NCBI GenBank assembly: GCA_942491115.1
Contig: CALNZV010000007.1
Coordinates: 682,001 to 746,000, forward strand
From: CALNZV01 sp942491115
GTDB lineage: Bacteria; Desulfobacterota; Desulfobacteria; Desulfobacterales; UBA5852
Direction of reading: 5' to 3'
Length of the DNA: 64,000 bases
The notes under the pieces are model-generated. The model was not told the DNA's origin, did no database searches, and worked only from the letters and a program-made list of their open reading frames with translations. The translations under genes and the position numbers were made by a program. Numbering within the stretch: position 1 is the first letter of the stretch; the number at the start of each line of letters is the position of its first letter. This document shows, piece by piece, positions 32,424 to 42,050 of this stretch.

Positions 32424-33503
32424 ATGGTCTACCATTTACTCTACCCACTCCATACCAGCATATCGGCCTTCAACGTGTTCCGGTACATCACGTTCAGGAC
32501 CATCTATGCGAGTCTGACCGCCTTTTTGATCAGCCTGGTATTAGGGGCTTGGGCAATTCGGAAGCTGAGGGCGCTTCAGGTCGGCCAGTTCGTCAGAGAG
32601 GACGGGCCGGAAAGCCATTTAAAGAAATCGGGAACCCCCACGATGGGCGGTGTCATGATTCTCTTCGCCGTCGTCACCTCCACCCTCCTATGGGCCAACC
32701 TCACCAATTTCTATGTGTGGATGCTGCTTCTGGTCATCACCAGCTATGGCGCGATCGGGTTTACCGATGACTATTTGATGCAGGTGAAAAAGCGGAGCAA
32801 GGGGCTGTCAGCCCGTCACAAATTCACCGCCCAGGTTCTGGTGGCGGCCATCGTCGGCCTTCTGTTCTGCAACCATCCGGGTTTCTCAACCCAGGTGACC
32901 CTGCCATTTTTAAAGAACATCACCCCCGACTTCGGGTGGTTCTACGTCCTGTTTACCGTTCTGGTGGTGGTCGGCGCTTCGAACGCCGTCAACCTGACCG
33001 ACGGTCTGGATGGTCTGGCTATCGGACCGATGATCATTGCCTCGGCCACCTACATGGTGTTCGCCTATGTGGCGGGACATGTCAAATTTGCCGACTATCT
33101 GCAACTGGCTTACATCCCCGGGGCCGGAGAGGCGGCAGTATTCTGCGGTGCCCTGGCCGGGTCCGGCCTGGGGTTTTTGTGGTTCAACGCCTACCCGGCC
33201 CAGGTGTTCATGGGCGACACGGGCTCTCTCCCATTGGGTGGGGCCGTCGGCACCATCGCCATCATCACCAAGCAGGAAATTCTGTTGATTCTGGTGGGTG
33301 GACTGTTTGTTATCGAAACCCTTTCGGTCATCGCCCAAGTCGGGTTTTTCAAACTGACCCGGGGGAAACGCATCTTTCGCATGGCGCCCCTTCATCATCA
33401 TTTTGAACTCAAGGGGTGGCCGGAGCCTAAAGTGATTGTCCGGTTCTGGATCGTGGCGGGGATCCTGGCCCTGGTGGCCATGAGCACCCTGAAACTGCGC
33501 TGA
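32424..33503 (+). CDS. mraY: Phospho-MurNAc-pentapeptide transferase MraY
   Basis: The 359-residue inner-membrane enzyme makes lipid I by moving phospho-MurNAc-pentapeptide onto undecaprenyl phosphate. It has about ten membrane spans. Signature motifs are KKSGTPTMGGVM, GFTDDYLM (catalytic Asp pair), NAVNLTDGLDGLA, and the late APLHHHFE with the His cluster. MFMGDTGSLPLGG-type text (VFMGDTGSLPLGG) is present. Length matches E. coli MraY. It follows murF by 12 bp and precedes murD by 29 bp. Confidence 0.96.
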   Translation: MVYHLLYPLHTSISAFNVFRYITFRTIYASLTAFLISLVLGAWAIRKLRALQVGQFVREDGPESHLKKSGTPTMGGVMILFAVVTSTLLWANLTNFYVWMLLLVITSYGAIGFTDDYLMQVKKRSKGLSARHKFTAQVLVAAIVGLLFCNHPGFSTQVTLPFLKNITPDFGWFYVLFTVLVVVGASNAVNLTDGLDGLAIGPMIIASATYMVFAYVAGHVKFADYLQLAYIPGAGEAAVFCGALAGSGLGFLWFNAYPAQVFMGDTGSLPLGGAVGTIAIITKQEILLILVGGLFVIETLSVIAQVGFFKLTRGKRIFRMAPLHHHFELKGWPEPKVIVRFWIVAGILALVAMSTLKLR

Positions 33504-33532
33504 CGGGACACCTGAGGAAAGCCATCCGAGTC

Positions 33533-34888
33533 ATGGAAATAAAAAATCGCCATGTGGTTGTCGTGGGTCTCGGTGTGACCGGCTTGGCCACGGCCGCTTT
33601 CTGCCTGAGGCGCGGCGCCCGGGTGACGGCGATCGACAACGCCGTCACCGCCCAAACCGAAGCCGCTGCCGACGCCCTCGGCTCGATGGGTGCCCGGGTC
33701 GACCTCGGTCCCGGATCTGGCGGCCTGCTGTCTGAAGCCGAAGTGGTGGTGTTGAGCCCGGGAGTCCCCCACGACCAGCCCGGGATTCTGGCCGCTGCCG
33801 AAGGGGGCGCAACGGTTTTGGGTGAAATCGAACTGGCATCACGGTTCATCGATAGTCCGATCATCGCCGTCACCGGCACCAACGGCAAGACATCGACGAC
33901 CACGTTGTTGGGAGAGATGCTGAGGGCCTCAGGCAAATCCATCTTCCTGGGGGGCAACATCGGGGAGCCACTGATCGGGTTTGCCGACGCCGGGGGAGCG
34001 GCCGACTGGCTGGTGCTGGAAATCAGCAGCTTTCAGACGGATACCATGGACACCTTCCGCCCACGGATAGGAGTCATCCTGAATGTGAGCGACGACCACC
34101 TGGACCGCTACCCGAACCTGGACGCATATGGTCGCTCCAAGTTCCGGCTGCTCTCCAATCAGAGAACCGAGGATGTCGCCATTCTGAACCGGGACGATCC
34201 CTTTACTCGGTCCATATCCCCACCGGGCCGGGGCCGACGGCTGTTTTTCGGTCGCGGACCTCTGGATGATGCCGCCGCCGGTATCGAGGCGCGTCGCCTT
34301 CGCCTCCGGATCAGCGACACGCGGTGTCTGGAACTGGATTTGGACGAGAGCCCTCTCATGGGTCGTCACAACGAGGAAAATATCGCTGCAGCGGCTCTGG
34401 CGGCAATGGCGGCGGGTGCCAGCGACGAAGGCATCCAAAAGGCCCTCCGTCGGTTCAAGGGCTTGCCCCACCGGCTGGAGCCCATCTCCACGGTGGGCGG
34501 TGTCCGATTCGTGAACGACTCCAAGGCGACAAATGTGGGTGCAGTGGTTCGGGCGGTGGAAAGCTTTCAAAAGCCGGTGATTCTGATCATGGGCGGCGTC
34601 GACAAGGGCGGCAGCTATGCCCCCCTGGAACCCTTTGTTCGGGAACGGATTCGCCGGCTGATACTAATGGGTGAGGCGGCTCCCGTCATCGACAAGACCC
34701 TTGGCTGCCTGACCGCCACAGAGACCGTCGCCACCATGGCGGAAGCCATCGATGCCGCCGTGGCCGCCGCCGCCCCCGGCGATGTGGTACTGCTCTCGCC
34801 GGCATGCTCGAGCTTTGACATGTATGCCAATTATGCCGAACGCGGCGCCGACTTCAGTCGCCGCGTCAAGGCTCTGGAGATCCGATAG
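33533..34888 (+). CDS. murD: UDP-MurNAc-L-Ala:D-Glu ligase MurD
   Basis: The 451-residue cytoplasmic ligase adds D-glutamate to UDP-MurNAc-L-Ala. The N-terminal Rossmann domain begins VVVVGLGVTGLATAAF. The ATP loop is VTGTNGKTSTTTLLG at about 115-129, EISSFQ and NVSDDHLDRY follow, and the C-terminal domain has FVNDSKATN and ILIMGGVDKGG, ending with LLSPACSSFDMYANYAERG. All family blocks are present. It is preceded by a weak ribosome-binding site and followed by ftsW after 4 bp. Confidence 0.95.
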   Translation: MEIKNRHVVVVGLGVTGLATAAFCLRRGARVTAIDNAVTAQTEAAADALGSMGARVDLGPGSGGLLSEAEVVVLSPGVPHDQPGILAAAEGGATVLGEIELASRFIDSPIIAVTGTNGKTSTTTLLGEMLRASGKSIFLGGNIGEPLIGFADAGGAADWLVLEISSFQTDTMDTFRPRIGVILNVSDDHLDRYPNLDAYGRSKFRLLSNQRTEDVAILNRDDPFTRSISPPGRGRRLFFGRGPLDDAAAGIEARRLRLRISDTRCLELDLDESPLMGRHNEENIAAAALAAMAAGASDEGIQKALRRFKGLPHRLEPISTVGGVRFVNDSKATNVGAVVRAVESFQKPVILIMGGVDKGGSYAPLEPFVRERIRRLILMGEAAPVIDKTLGCLTATETVATMAEAIDAAVAAAAPGDVVLLSPACSSFDMYANYAERGADFSRRVKALEIR

Positions 34889-34892
34889 CCCC

Positions 34893-36005
34893 ATGGAAAC
34901 GGCGACTGCCCAACGGTCCACACCCTACGATGTCCAGCTTCTCTTCCCGGTACTGCTGCTGGTCGGGGTCGGCATCGTCATGATCTACAGTGCCAGTTCG
35001 ACCCTGGCAATGGACCGATACCAGGACGGTTATCACTTTCTGAAGCGGCAGGGGGCGTTCGCTGCCTTGGGTCTCGTCGTTCTGGTCTGCTGTCGCCACT
35101 TTCCTTATCGACTGTTCCGACCCCTGGCCTACCCACTGATGTTCCTGGCACTAGGGCTTCTGGTGCTCGTTCTGGTACCGGGATTCGGAAAGACCGCAGG
35201 CGGTGCCACCCGATGGCTTCATCTGGGGACCTTTTCCCTCCAACCGTCGGAAGCCGCCCGTTTCGCCATCACGGTTTTCTTGGCCTTCTCCCTGAGCAAA
35301 AAGCAGGAGACGGTAGACCGCTTTTCAATCGGTTTCGTCCCCCATGCCCTCATGCTGTCTCTGATTGGTGTGCCGATCCTGATGCAGCCGGATTTCGGGT
35401 CGGTGGTGATCCTGACCCTCATTACGGGGACCATGATGTTTGTCGGGGGCGTTCCTCTGACCCAGCTGTTGGCGGCGGGCGCATTGGTGGTGCCGGTCGG
35501 TGCTTTCGTAGCCCTGAGCGCCGAGTACCGGGTGAAGCGGCTGATGAGTTTCATCAATCCGTGGGATTATCCGTCGACGGACGGCTATCAGGTGATCCAC
35601 TCCCTCATGGCGTTTGGTTCGGGGGGGGTCGAGGGCCGCGGCATCGGCAAAAGCCTCCAGAAGCTCTATTACCTCCCCGAACCCCACACCGATTTTATAT
35701 TTTCCGTCATTGGAGAAGAGCTTGGACTGATCGGCGTATCGGTCATTGTGCTGCTCTACGGCATTATCCTGTGGCGAAGTTGCATCATCGCCCGGAGCGC
35801 ATCGGAACCTTTCGGCTCCCTGCTGGCCGTGGGACTGACCGCCGGTCTGTATTTTCAGGTATGCATCAATATGGGCGTGTCCCTGGGGCTGCTGCCCACA
35901 AAGGGCCTGACACTGCCCTTTCTGAGCTACGGAGGGTCCTCCCTTCTGCTCAACATGGCCGGTGTCGGCATTCTCATGAACATCGGCGCGCGCCGGAAAC
36001 GGTAA
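34893..36005 (+). CDS. ftsW: Peptidoglycan glycosyltransferase FtsW
   Basis: From the ATG at 34893, with CTGGAGA upstream, the protein has 370 residues. It is a SEDS-family membrane protein with about ten spans that polymerises lipid II at the septum together with FtsI. Marks are VMIYSASSTLAMDRY near the start, LQPSEAARFA, MQPDFGSVVIL, the loop YQVIHSLMAFGSGGVEGRG, and the C-terminal LLPTKGLTLPFLSYGGSS. An upstream in-frame extension overlaps murD and lacks support. It stands in the usual place between murD and murG. Confidence 0.95.
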   Translation: METATAQRSTPYDVQLLFPVLLLVGVGIVMIYSASSTLAMDRYQDGYHFLKRQGAFAALGLVVLVCCRHFPYRLFRPLAYPLMFLALGLLVLVLVPGFGKTAGGATRWLHLGTFSLQPSEAARFAITVFLAFSLSKKQETVDRFSIGFVPHALMLSLIGVPILMQPDFGSVVILTLITGTMMFVGGVPLTQLLAAGALVVPVGAFVALSAEYRVKRLMSFINPWDYPSTDGYQVIHSLMAFGSGGVEGRGIGKSLQKLYYLPEPHTDFIFSVIGEELGLIGVSVIVLLYGIILWRSCIIARSASEPFGSLLAVGLTAGLYFQVCINMGVSLGLLPTKGLTLPFLSYGGSSLLLNMAGVGILMNIGARRKR

Positions 36006-36006
36006 T

Positions 36007-37119
36007 ATGGGTAACGAAGATCACAAAACCCTGGGGATCGTCATCACCGGAGGGGGTACCGGCGGGCACCTGTTCCCTGGCATTGCGGTCGCCAGAGAAT
36101 TTCAAGCCCGGGTGCCGGACGCTCGAATTCTCTTTGTCGGCACCGGAAAGGCTGTGGAAATATCGGTGTTGGCCAGGGAGGGTTTCGACCACCGGGTCAT
36201 CGCCGCCAGCGGCTTCAAGGGCATGGGCATGCTGGGCAAGATGAACGCTATGGTTTCCCTGCCCCGGGGCATCGCCGGCGCCCTTGGCATTTTGAGTGCC
36301 TTCGGTCCGGATTTGGTCATGGGGGTGGGCAGCTATTCGGCGGGCCCGGTGGCCGTGGCCGCCCGCCTTCAGGGCATACCCGTCGTGCTCCACGAGCAAA
36401 ACGCCATCCCGGGGCTTACCAACCGCCTTCTGGCCCGCCTGGCTCAACGCATTTACATCAGCCTTCCAGGATCCGGTGGACACTTTCCCCCGGAGAAAAC
36501 CCGGCTGACGGGAAACCCGGTGCGACCGGAGCTTCTCAATGGGGGTCCGGAGGCCGCGGCCCCACGAACGGGCGGCCGGCCATTCACGGTCTTGGTAGCC
36601 GGCGGCAGCCAAGGTGCCCACGCCATCAACCGCGCGGTCATGGACCTTCTGCCACTGATCGACGATCCGGAAACCCTGACATTTATCCACCAAACCGGCG
36701 AAACGGATGAATCCCCTGTCAGAAGGGCATACCGGCAAAACGGCGTCATGGCAAAGGTCGCCGCCTTTTTCTCAGATATGGGAGAGAGATATCGGCAGGC
36801 GGATCTGGTGGTCTGCAGAGCTGGTGCGACGACGATTGCCGAGCTGGCGTGCCTGGGAAAGCCGTCGGTGCTGATCCCCTATCCCCATGCCGCGGACAAC
36901 CACCAGGAGCACAACGCCATGGGGCTGGTGACGGCAGAAGCGGCCGAGATGGTTCGGGAAGCGGACCTGACACCGGAGGGGCTTTGGACCCGCATTGAAC
37001 GGTACCGGAGGGCGCCGGAACGATTGGCTGCCATGTCCGTCAACGCAAAAGCCCTCGGAAATCCAAGAGCAGCCGGCCTCATCGTGTCCGACTGTCTCGA
37101 TTTGATCCGGGAAAAGTAA
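36007..37119 (+). CDS. murG: Lipid II synthase MurG
   Basis: The 370-residue peripheral membrane GT-B glycosyltransferase adds GlcNAc to lipid I, giving lipid II. The N-terminal glycine loop VITGGGTGGHLFPGIAVA is at about 13-30. VMGVGSYSAGPVAVAA and LHEQNAIPGLTNR follow, and the UDP-GlcNAc region AGATTIAELACLGKPSVLIP lies in the C-terminal half, with DNHQEHNA. It begins one base after the ftsW stop, so translation is coupled. Length is typical. Confidence 0.95.
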   Translation: MGNEDHKTLGIVITGGGTGGHLFPGIAVAREFQARVPDARILFVGTGKAVEISVLAREGFDHRVIAASGFKGMGMLGKMNAMVSLPRGIAGALGILSAFGPDLVMGVGSYSAGPVAVAARLQGIPVVLHEQNAIPGLTNRLLARLAQRIYISLPGSGGHFPPEKTRLTGNPVRPELLNGGPEAAAPRTGGRPFTVLVAGGSQGAHAINRAVMDLLPLIDDPETLTFIHQTGETDESPVRRAYRQNGVMAKVAAFFSDMGERYRQADLVVCRAGATTIAELACLGKPSVLIPYPHAADNHQEHNAMGLVTAEAAEMVREADLTPEGLWTRIERYRRAPERLAAMSVNAKALGNPRAAGLIVSDCLDLIREK

Positions 37120-37132
37120 AGGACGCCTGGGT

Positions 37133-38512
37133 ATGTTTCAAAAGACTTACAGCATCCATTTCATCGGTATCGGCGGCATTGGAATGAGCGGCATCGCCGA
37201 ACTGCTTCTCAATTTGGGCTACCGGGTGTCGGGGTCCGACCTCAGGTCCTCAGAACTCACCCGGCGGCTGGCGGGATTGGGCGGGGTGATTCACGAGGGG
37301 CACAATGCCGATCATGTGGCGGGTGCCGATGTGGTGGTGAAGTCTTCTGCCGTTTCCGAGGACAATCCTGAAATAGCGGCAGCCAGAGCAGCGTCGATCC
37401 CGGTGATCCCCCGGGCCGAAATGCTGGCCGAGCTAATGCGGCTAAAGTACAGCATCGCTGTGGCCGGGGCCCACGGGAAGACCACCACCACCTCCATCGT
37501 GGCTTCGGTCCTGAACGGCGGCGGTCTGGATCCCACCGTGGTGATCGGCGGCAAGCTGAGGGGGGTGGACACCAATGCGGTCCTGGGATCCGGCAATTTT
37601 ATCGTGGCAGAGGCTGACGAAAGCGATGGTTCCTTCCTTAGAATGTCCCCCTCTATCGCTGTGGTGACCAATATCGACCGGGAGCATCTGGATTATTACA
37701 AGGATCTGGACGCGATCGTGGACGCCTTCGCCCGGTTTATCGATCGCATCCCCTTTTACGGACTGGCAGTGGTCTGCCTGGACAACGAGCCGGTCCAGGC
37801 CCTGATCCCCAGGATCGAAAAGCGACTCGTCACCTACGGGATAAGCAGTCAGGCGGACATCCAGGCTCGAGAGGTTCGCTGCGAGGGTCAGCGTTGCCGG
37901 TATCAGGTCGTGCGCGGCGGCGACGTTCTGGGAGAGGTAGGCCTCAGCCTGCCGGGCATCCACAACATATACAACTCCCTGGCCAGCATCGCCGTAGGCC
38001 TCGAACTCGGCATTCCCTTCAAGACGATCGGGCGTTCCCTTGGCGACCTCGAGGGGGTCCGCCGGCGAATGGAGATCAAGGGCGAAGAAATGGGCGTCGT
38101 CGTCGTCGACGACTACGCCCACCATCCGACCGAGATCAAAGCCACCCTGCTGGCGGTTCGAGACAGTTGGAGAGACCGACGGAAGGTGGTGGTATTTCAA
38201 CCCCACCGGTACACCCGCACCCAGGCACTATTCGATGAGTTCACCCGGGCATTCTACCAATCCGATCTCCTGGTGGTGTTGCCCATCTACCCGGCCGGGG
38301 AGATCGAAATCCCGGGTGTGACCCACGAGGATCTCTGCGACGGGGTCAGGGCTCACGGTCACAAGAAGGTGGTGTGCATTCAACGGATGGAGGACGCCGC
38401 CACCCATCTCGGAGAACTTGTGGCCCAAGGCGACGTCGTCATCACTTTGGGGGCGGGAGATGTCTGGAAGATCGGGGAGTCCCTGCTCACCCAGTTGAAG
38501 GACCGGAAATGA
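37133..38512 (+). CDS. murC: UDP-MurNAc:L-Ala ligase MurC
   Basis: The 459-residue cytoplasmic ligase joins L-alanine to UDP-MurNAc. It opens HFIGIGGIGMSGIAELLLN, has the ATP loop VAGAHGKTTTTSIVASV at about 107-123, EADESDGSFL and NIDREHLDYY, and in the C-terminal domain VDDYAHHPTEIKATL and FQPHRYTRTQ. It overlaps ftsQ by 4 bp (ATGA). In many bacteria murB lies between murC and ftsQ; here it does not. Confidence 0.96.
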   Translation: MFQKTYSIHFIGIGGIGMSGIAELLLNLGYRVSGSDLRSSELTRRLAGLGGVIHEGHNADHVAGADVVVKSSAVSEDNPEIAAARAASIPVIPRAEMLAELMRLKYSIAVAGAHGKTTTTSIVASVLNGGGLDPTVVIGGKLRGVDTNAVLGSGNFIVAEADESDGSFLRMSPSIAVVTNIDREHLDYYKDLDAIVDAFARFIDRIPFYGLAVVCLDNEPVQALIPRIEKRLVTYGISSQADIQAREVRCEGQRCRYQVVRGGDVLGEVGLSLPGIHNIYNSLASIAVGLELGIPFKTIGRSLGDLEGVRRRMEIKGEEMGVVVVDDYAHHPTEIKATLLAVRDSWRDRRKVVVFQPHRYTRTQALFDEFTRAFYQSDLLVVLPIYPAGEIEIPGVTHEDLCDGVRAHGHKKVVCIQRMEDAATHLGELVAQGDVVITLGAGDVWKIGESLLTQLKDRK

Positions 38513-39393
38513 CAAGGCCCCTCAGGAAATCGTCCCCTCAGCCGAACCGTCTCAAGAACCGACGCCCGGTAAAGACCCGCCGGAATCGCCGACGGCGTCA
38601 GAGCGGATCTCTGGGCCGATGGGCGACTGCGGGCCTGAAGGGATTGGGCGTAATTTCGGCACTGATCGCTGTCAATGTCGGTTGCCTTCTGGGATACAAC
38701 GAACTCACCTCTTGGGAGATGCTCACTGCCCAAGCGGTCGATGTGGCGGGACATCGTCGGCTCAGCCCGGCGGCCGTGAGGGCTCAGGCGGGTATCGACA
38801 TTGGCGACAACATTCTTGCTGTCAATCTGGCCCGCTCACGGCGCCGCCTTCTTGCCCACCCCTGGGTGGAGGAGGCGGAGATCACCCGAGAAATACCCGA
38901 GCGCATCCGCATTCGGATCAAGGAGCACGAGAGCGTCGCCGTCATCGACACGGGCCGGCGATTCATCATGGATCTGAACGGGGTCCTTTTTTCCGAATGC
39001 CCCGAGGAGGTCGCACCGGACATTCCCCTGGTGTCTGGTCTGGACTACACCGATCTGAGCATCGGCAGCACGCCTCCCAGCCCCGCCCTTCAATCGGTAC
39101 TGGATGTGCTCGTACAGGGTAGTCGGAAAGACGCCCCCCTGCCCAACCACCAGATCGAAATGATCCAGGTGGATCGGGACACGGGGTTGACCCTGTTATT
39201 GAGGGAGAAACAGGGGAGCCTTCCATTCCGGAAAGTCTTCATCGGCTATGGGGAGTATGGAAACAAACTCGCCCAGCTTGCAGCCCTGCCCTCACGGCTT
39301 AGACGGCTGGGGCAACCGGCCGCATGCCGGTGGGTGGATCTGGCCGATCGGCACCGGACCATCGTTCGACCGGCCGCGGCGGAATCGTCCTGA
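38509..39393 (+). CDS. ftsQ: Cell division protein FtsQ
   Basis: From the ATG at 38509 the protein has 294 residues. It has a strongly basic cytoplasmic N-terminus, one membrane span at about 46-65, then a POTRA-type domain (AVDVAGHRRLSPAAVRAQAGI; LAHPWVEEAEITREIP) and the FtsQ/DivIB C-terminal region. It bridges early and late divisome proteins in the periplasm by binding FtsB and FtsL. The start overlaps the murC stop (ATGA). Order murC-ftsQ-ftsA supports the call. Confidence 0.92.
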   Translation: MTRPLRKSSPQPNRLKNRRPVKTRRNRRRRQSGSLGRWATAGLKGLGVISALIAVNVGCLLGYNELTSWEMLTAQAVDVAGHRRLSPAAVRAQAGIDIGDNILAVNLARSRRRLLAHPWVEEAEITREIPERIRIRIKEHESVAVIDTGRRFIMDLNGVLFSECPEEVAPDIPLVSGLDYTDLSIGSTPPSPALQSVLDVLVQGSRKDAPLPNHQIEMIQVDRDTGLTLLLREKQGSLPFRKVFIGYGEYGNKLAQLAALPSRLRRLGQPAACRWVDLADRHRTIVRPAAAESS

Positions 39394-39413
39394 CCGTTTT
39401 TAAGGAGGTACGA

Positions 39414-40640
39414 ATGCAGGGACAGGAGAACATTGTCGTGGGCCTCGATATCGGCACCACCAAGATATGCTGTGTGGTTGGAGAGATCCGCGACGGCGAC
39501 GTCAATATCATAGGGATCGGCACCCATCCCTCCATCGGTCTTCGCAAAGGGGTCGTGGTCAACATCGAATCCACGGTGGAGTCCATTAAAAAAGCCGTCG
39601 AGGAAGCCGAGCTCATGGCCGGTTGTGAGATTTCCTCGGTCTATGCCGGTATTGCGGGGGGACACATCACGGGATTCAACAGCCGGGGCATCGTGGCCAT
39701 CAAGGGATCGGAAATTACCCCTGTGGACGTGGAACGGGTCATCGACGCCGCCAGGGCCGTCGCCATCCCCATGGACCGTGAGGTCATCCACGTCCTTCCC
39801 CAGGAATACATCGTGGACGATCAGGTCGGTATCCAAAACCCGGTCAGCATGGCCGGCGTTCGGCTGGAGGCCAAGATCCATATCGTCACAGGCGCGGTGA
39901 CCAGCGCCCACAACATCGTCAAATGTGCCAACCGGTCCGGCCTCGACGTCTGCGACATCGTCCTCGAATCACTGGCCTCCGGCGAGGCGGTTCTCTCACC
40001 GGAAGAAAAGAGCCTTGGCTGTGCGCTCATCGACATGGGTGGGGGTACGACCGACCTGGCGATTTTCTCCGAGAACAACATCAAACACACTTTTGTTCTG
40101 GCGCTGGGAGGGAATAATTTCACCAACGACGTCGCCATCGGGCTTCGGGCTCCCCATCAGGAAGCCGAGAAGATCAAAACCCGTTACGGCACCTGCCTTC
40201 CTGCTGCCATACGACCCGACGACACCATCGAAGTCCCGGGTGTGGGGGGGCGTGAGCCGCGAAAATTGTCCCGTCAGATACTGGCAGAGATTCTTGAGCC
40301 CAGGATGGAGGAGATTTTCACCCTCGTTCAGCGGGAAATCCTCAAGGCCGGTCTCGAACAGGCCATCCCATCCGGCGTTGTCCTCACCGGCGGTACCTCC
40401 ATGCTGGAAGGAGCCACCGAGGTCGCCGAGTCGGTCTTCAACCTTCAGACCCGTCTGGGCAAGCCAACGGGCATCTCCGGTCTTGTGGACGTGGTCAACA
40501 ACCCCATGTACGCCACCGGGGTGGGGCTTGTTCTCTATGGGGCGAAAAACCAGGCGGAGAAGAAATTCAGAATCCGCGATGGCAATATATTCAACCGAAT
40601 CATCGGTCGGATGAAACGATGGTTCATGGAGGTGGTCTGA
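39414..40640 (+). CDS. ftsA: Cell division actin homologue FtsA
   Basis: From the ATG at 39414, with AAGGAGG at 39402-39408, the protein has 408 residues. FtsA is an actin-fold ATPase that tethers FtsZ to the membrane. The phosphate-1 loop GLDIGTTKICCVVGE is at about 9-23, followed by the SHS2 domain, IDMGGGTTDLAIF (phosphate 2), and VLTGGTSMLEGA (adenosine region). The C-terminus has the amphipathic membrane-binding helix NRIIGRMKRWFMEVV. It is the usual neighbour of ftsZ, which starts 193 bp downstream. Confidence 0.96.
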   Translation: MQGQENIVVGLDIGTTKICCVVGEIRDGDVNIIGIGTHPSIGLRKGVVVNIESTVESIKKAVEEAELMAGCEISSVYAGIAGGHITGFNSRGIVAIKGSEITPVDVERVIDAARAVAIPMDREVIHVLPQEYIVDDQVGIQNPVSMAGVRLEAKIHIVTGAVTSAHNIVKCANRSGLDVCDIVLESLASGEAVLSPEEKSLGCALIDMGGGTTDLAIFSENNIKHTFVLALGGNNFTNDVAIGLRAPHQEAEKIKTRYGTCLPAAIRPDDTIEVPGVGGREPRKLSRQILAEILEPRMEEIFTLVQREILKAGLEQAIPSGVVLTGGTSMLEGATEVAESVFNLQTRLGKPTGISGLVDVVNNPMYATGVGLVLYGAKNQAEKKFRIRDGNIFNRIIGRMKRWFMEVV

Positions 40641-40833
40641 ACCGGTGAATCGATCGACACCTCATCGCACCACCAACGGCAATGGTCGGATGGGTGGAGG
40701 GGCCGAACCCAGGCAGCAGCTCCTGCCGTTCGAGGATCAGTCAATCCGCCGTCTCGATGAATACCGAGACCTCAACACAAACCTCGGGTCCGAACCGGGC
40801 CCAAACGCAGTTAACCAGGAACAGGGGGGAACC

Positions 40834-42015
40834 ATGTTTACCTATGTAGACACCGAAAATTCAGCAAAGATCAAAGTGATCGGGGTTGGTGGCGCAGGTG
40901 GCAACGCCATCAACAACATGATCACCTCTAATCTTCAGGGGGTGAAGTTCATTGCCGCCAACACGGATTCCCAGGCGCTGGAAATCTCCAAAGCGCCTCA
41001 GAAGATCCAGCTTGGAGAGAGACTGACCGAAGGATTGGGTGCCGGAGCCAATCCCCAGGTGGGCCGGGATGCGGCTCTGGAAGCCAGCGACACCATCCGA
41101 GGAGCCCTGGAGGGGAGCCACATGGTCTTCATCACAGCGGGCCTTGGGGGGGGGACCGGAACCGGGGCGGCACCAGTGATTGCCGGCCTATGCAAGGATT
41201 TGGGTATACTCACCGTGGCGGTCGTCTCCAAACCCTTCTCCTTCGAGGGCAAACGCAGGTCCCGCCAGGCCGAGGAAGGCCTCGAGCAGCTCAAGGACAT
41301 GGCCGATACCGCGATCACCATCAACAACGACCGGCTGCGGGGCCTGGCCTCGAAAAACGCCACCATGATCGACATGTTCAGACGGGCCGATGAGGTGCTC
41401 CTGCACTCGGTCAAGGGCATTACCGATCTCATCATGATGCCCGGTCTGGTCAATCTCGATTTTGCCGACGTGAAGGCGACCATGAGCAAAGCCGGTATGG
41501 CCATCATGGGTATCGGGGCCGCCAGCGGAGAAAACCGCGCTCTGGAGGCGGCGGAACGGGCCATTTCCCACCCGCTGCTGGAAGATATATCCATTTCCGG
41601 TGCGAAGGGGGTTCTGATGAACATCACCAGTTCAAGCGATCTCACCATGGAGGAGATGACCGAAGCCTCCGACCGAATCTACAACGAGGTCGGTGAGGAT
41701 GCCGACATCATCTGGGGGACGGTGGTCGACGACTCATTGGGTGAGGAGATGCGGGTGACGGTCATTGCAACGGGGATCGGGGAGAAGGAAAAGCGGGTTT
41801 CGGAGCCACCGGTGGACGAAACCTTCGGGGGCAAATTGCGCCCGGTCACCATGGAGGATTTGTCGAGAGGGGTCGACTATGACGAGCCCGCCTACATGCG
41901 CCGCCAGCGGGCCGTCGGCGATTATCCAAATTCGAACCACGGCGGATTCCGTGCCGGTAATTTCGATGAAAACGATCTGGACGTGCCCACCTTTCTCAGA
42001 CGAAAGGCCGACTAG
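40834..42015 (+). CDS. ftsZ: Cell division tubulin homologue FtsZ
   Basis: From the ATG at 40834, with AGGGGGG upstream, the protein has 393 residues. FtsZ is the GTP-dependent tubulin-like protein of the division ring. It has VIGVGGAGGNA at about 15-25, the tubulin signature GGGTGTG at 105-111, and the catalytic T7 region NLDFADVK. A variable linker follows, and the conserved tail LDVPTFLRRKAD binds FtsA. The same frame is open for 63 codons upstream, back to a GTG at 40645 just after ftsA. That could give a longer form, but homology begins at 40834. Confidence 0.96.
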   Translation: MFTYVDTENSAKIKVIGVGGAGGNAINNMITSNLQGVKFIAANTDSQALEISKAPQKIQLGERLTEGLGAGANPQVGRDAALEASDTIRGALEGSHMVFITAGLGGGTGTGAAPVIAGLCKDLGILTVAVVSKPFSFEGKRRSRQAEEGLEQLKDMADTAITINNDRLRGLASKNATMIDMFRRADEVLLHSVKGITDLIMMPGLVNLDFADVKATMSKAGMAIMGIGAASGENRALEAAERAISHPLLEDISISGAKGVLMNITSSSDLTMEEMTEASDRIYNEVGEDADIIWGTVVDDSLGEEMRVTVIATGIGEKEKRVSEPPVDETFGGKLRPVTMEDLSRGVDYDEPAYMRRQRAVGDYPNSNHGGFRAGNFDENDLDVPTFLRRKAD

Positions 42016-42050
42016 AGGCGCCGGACGACTCCCCGTCGCGGTGGAACACA

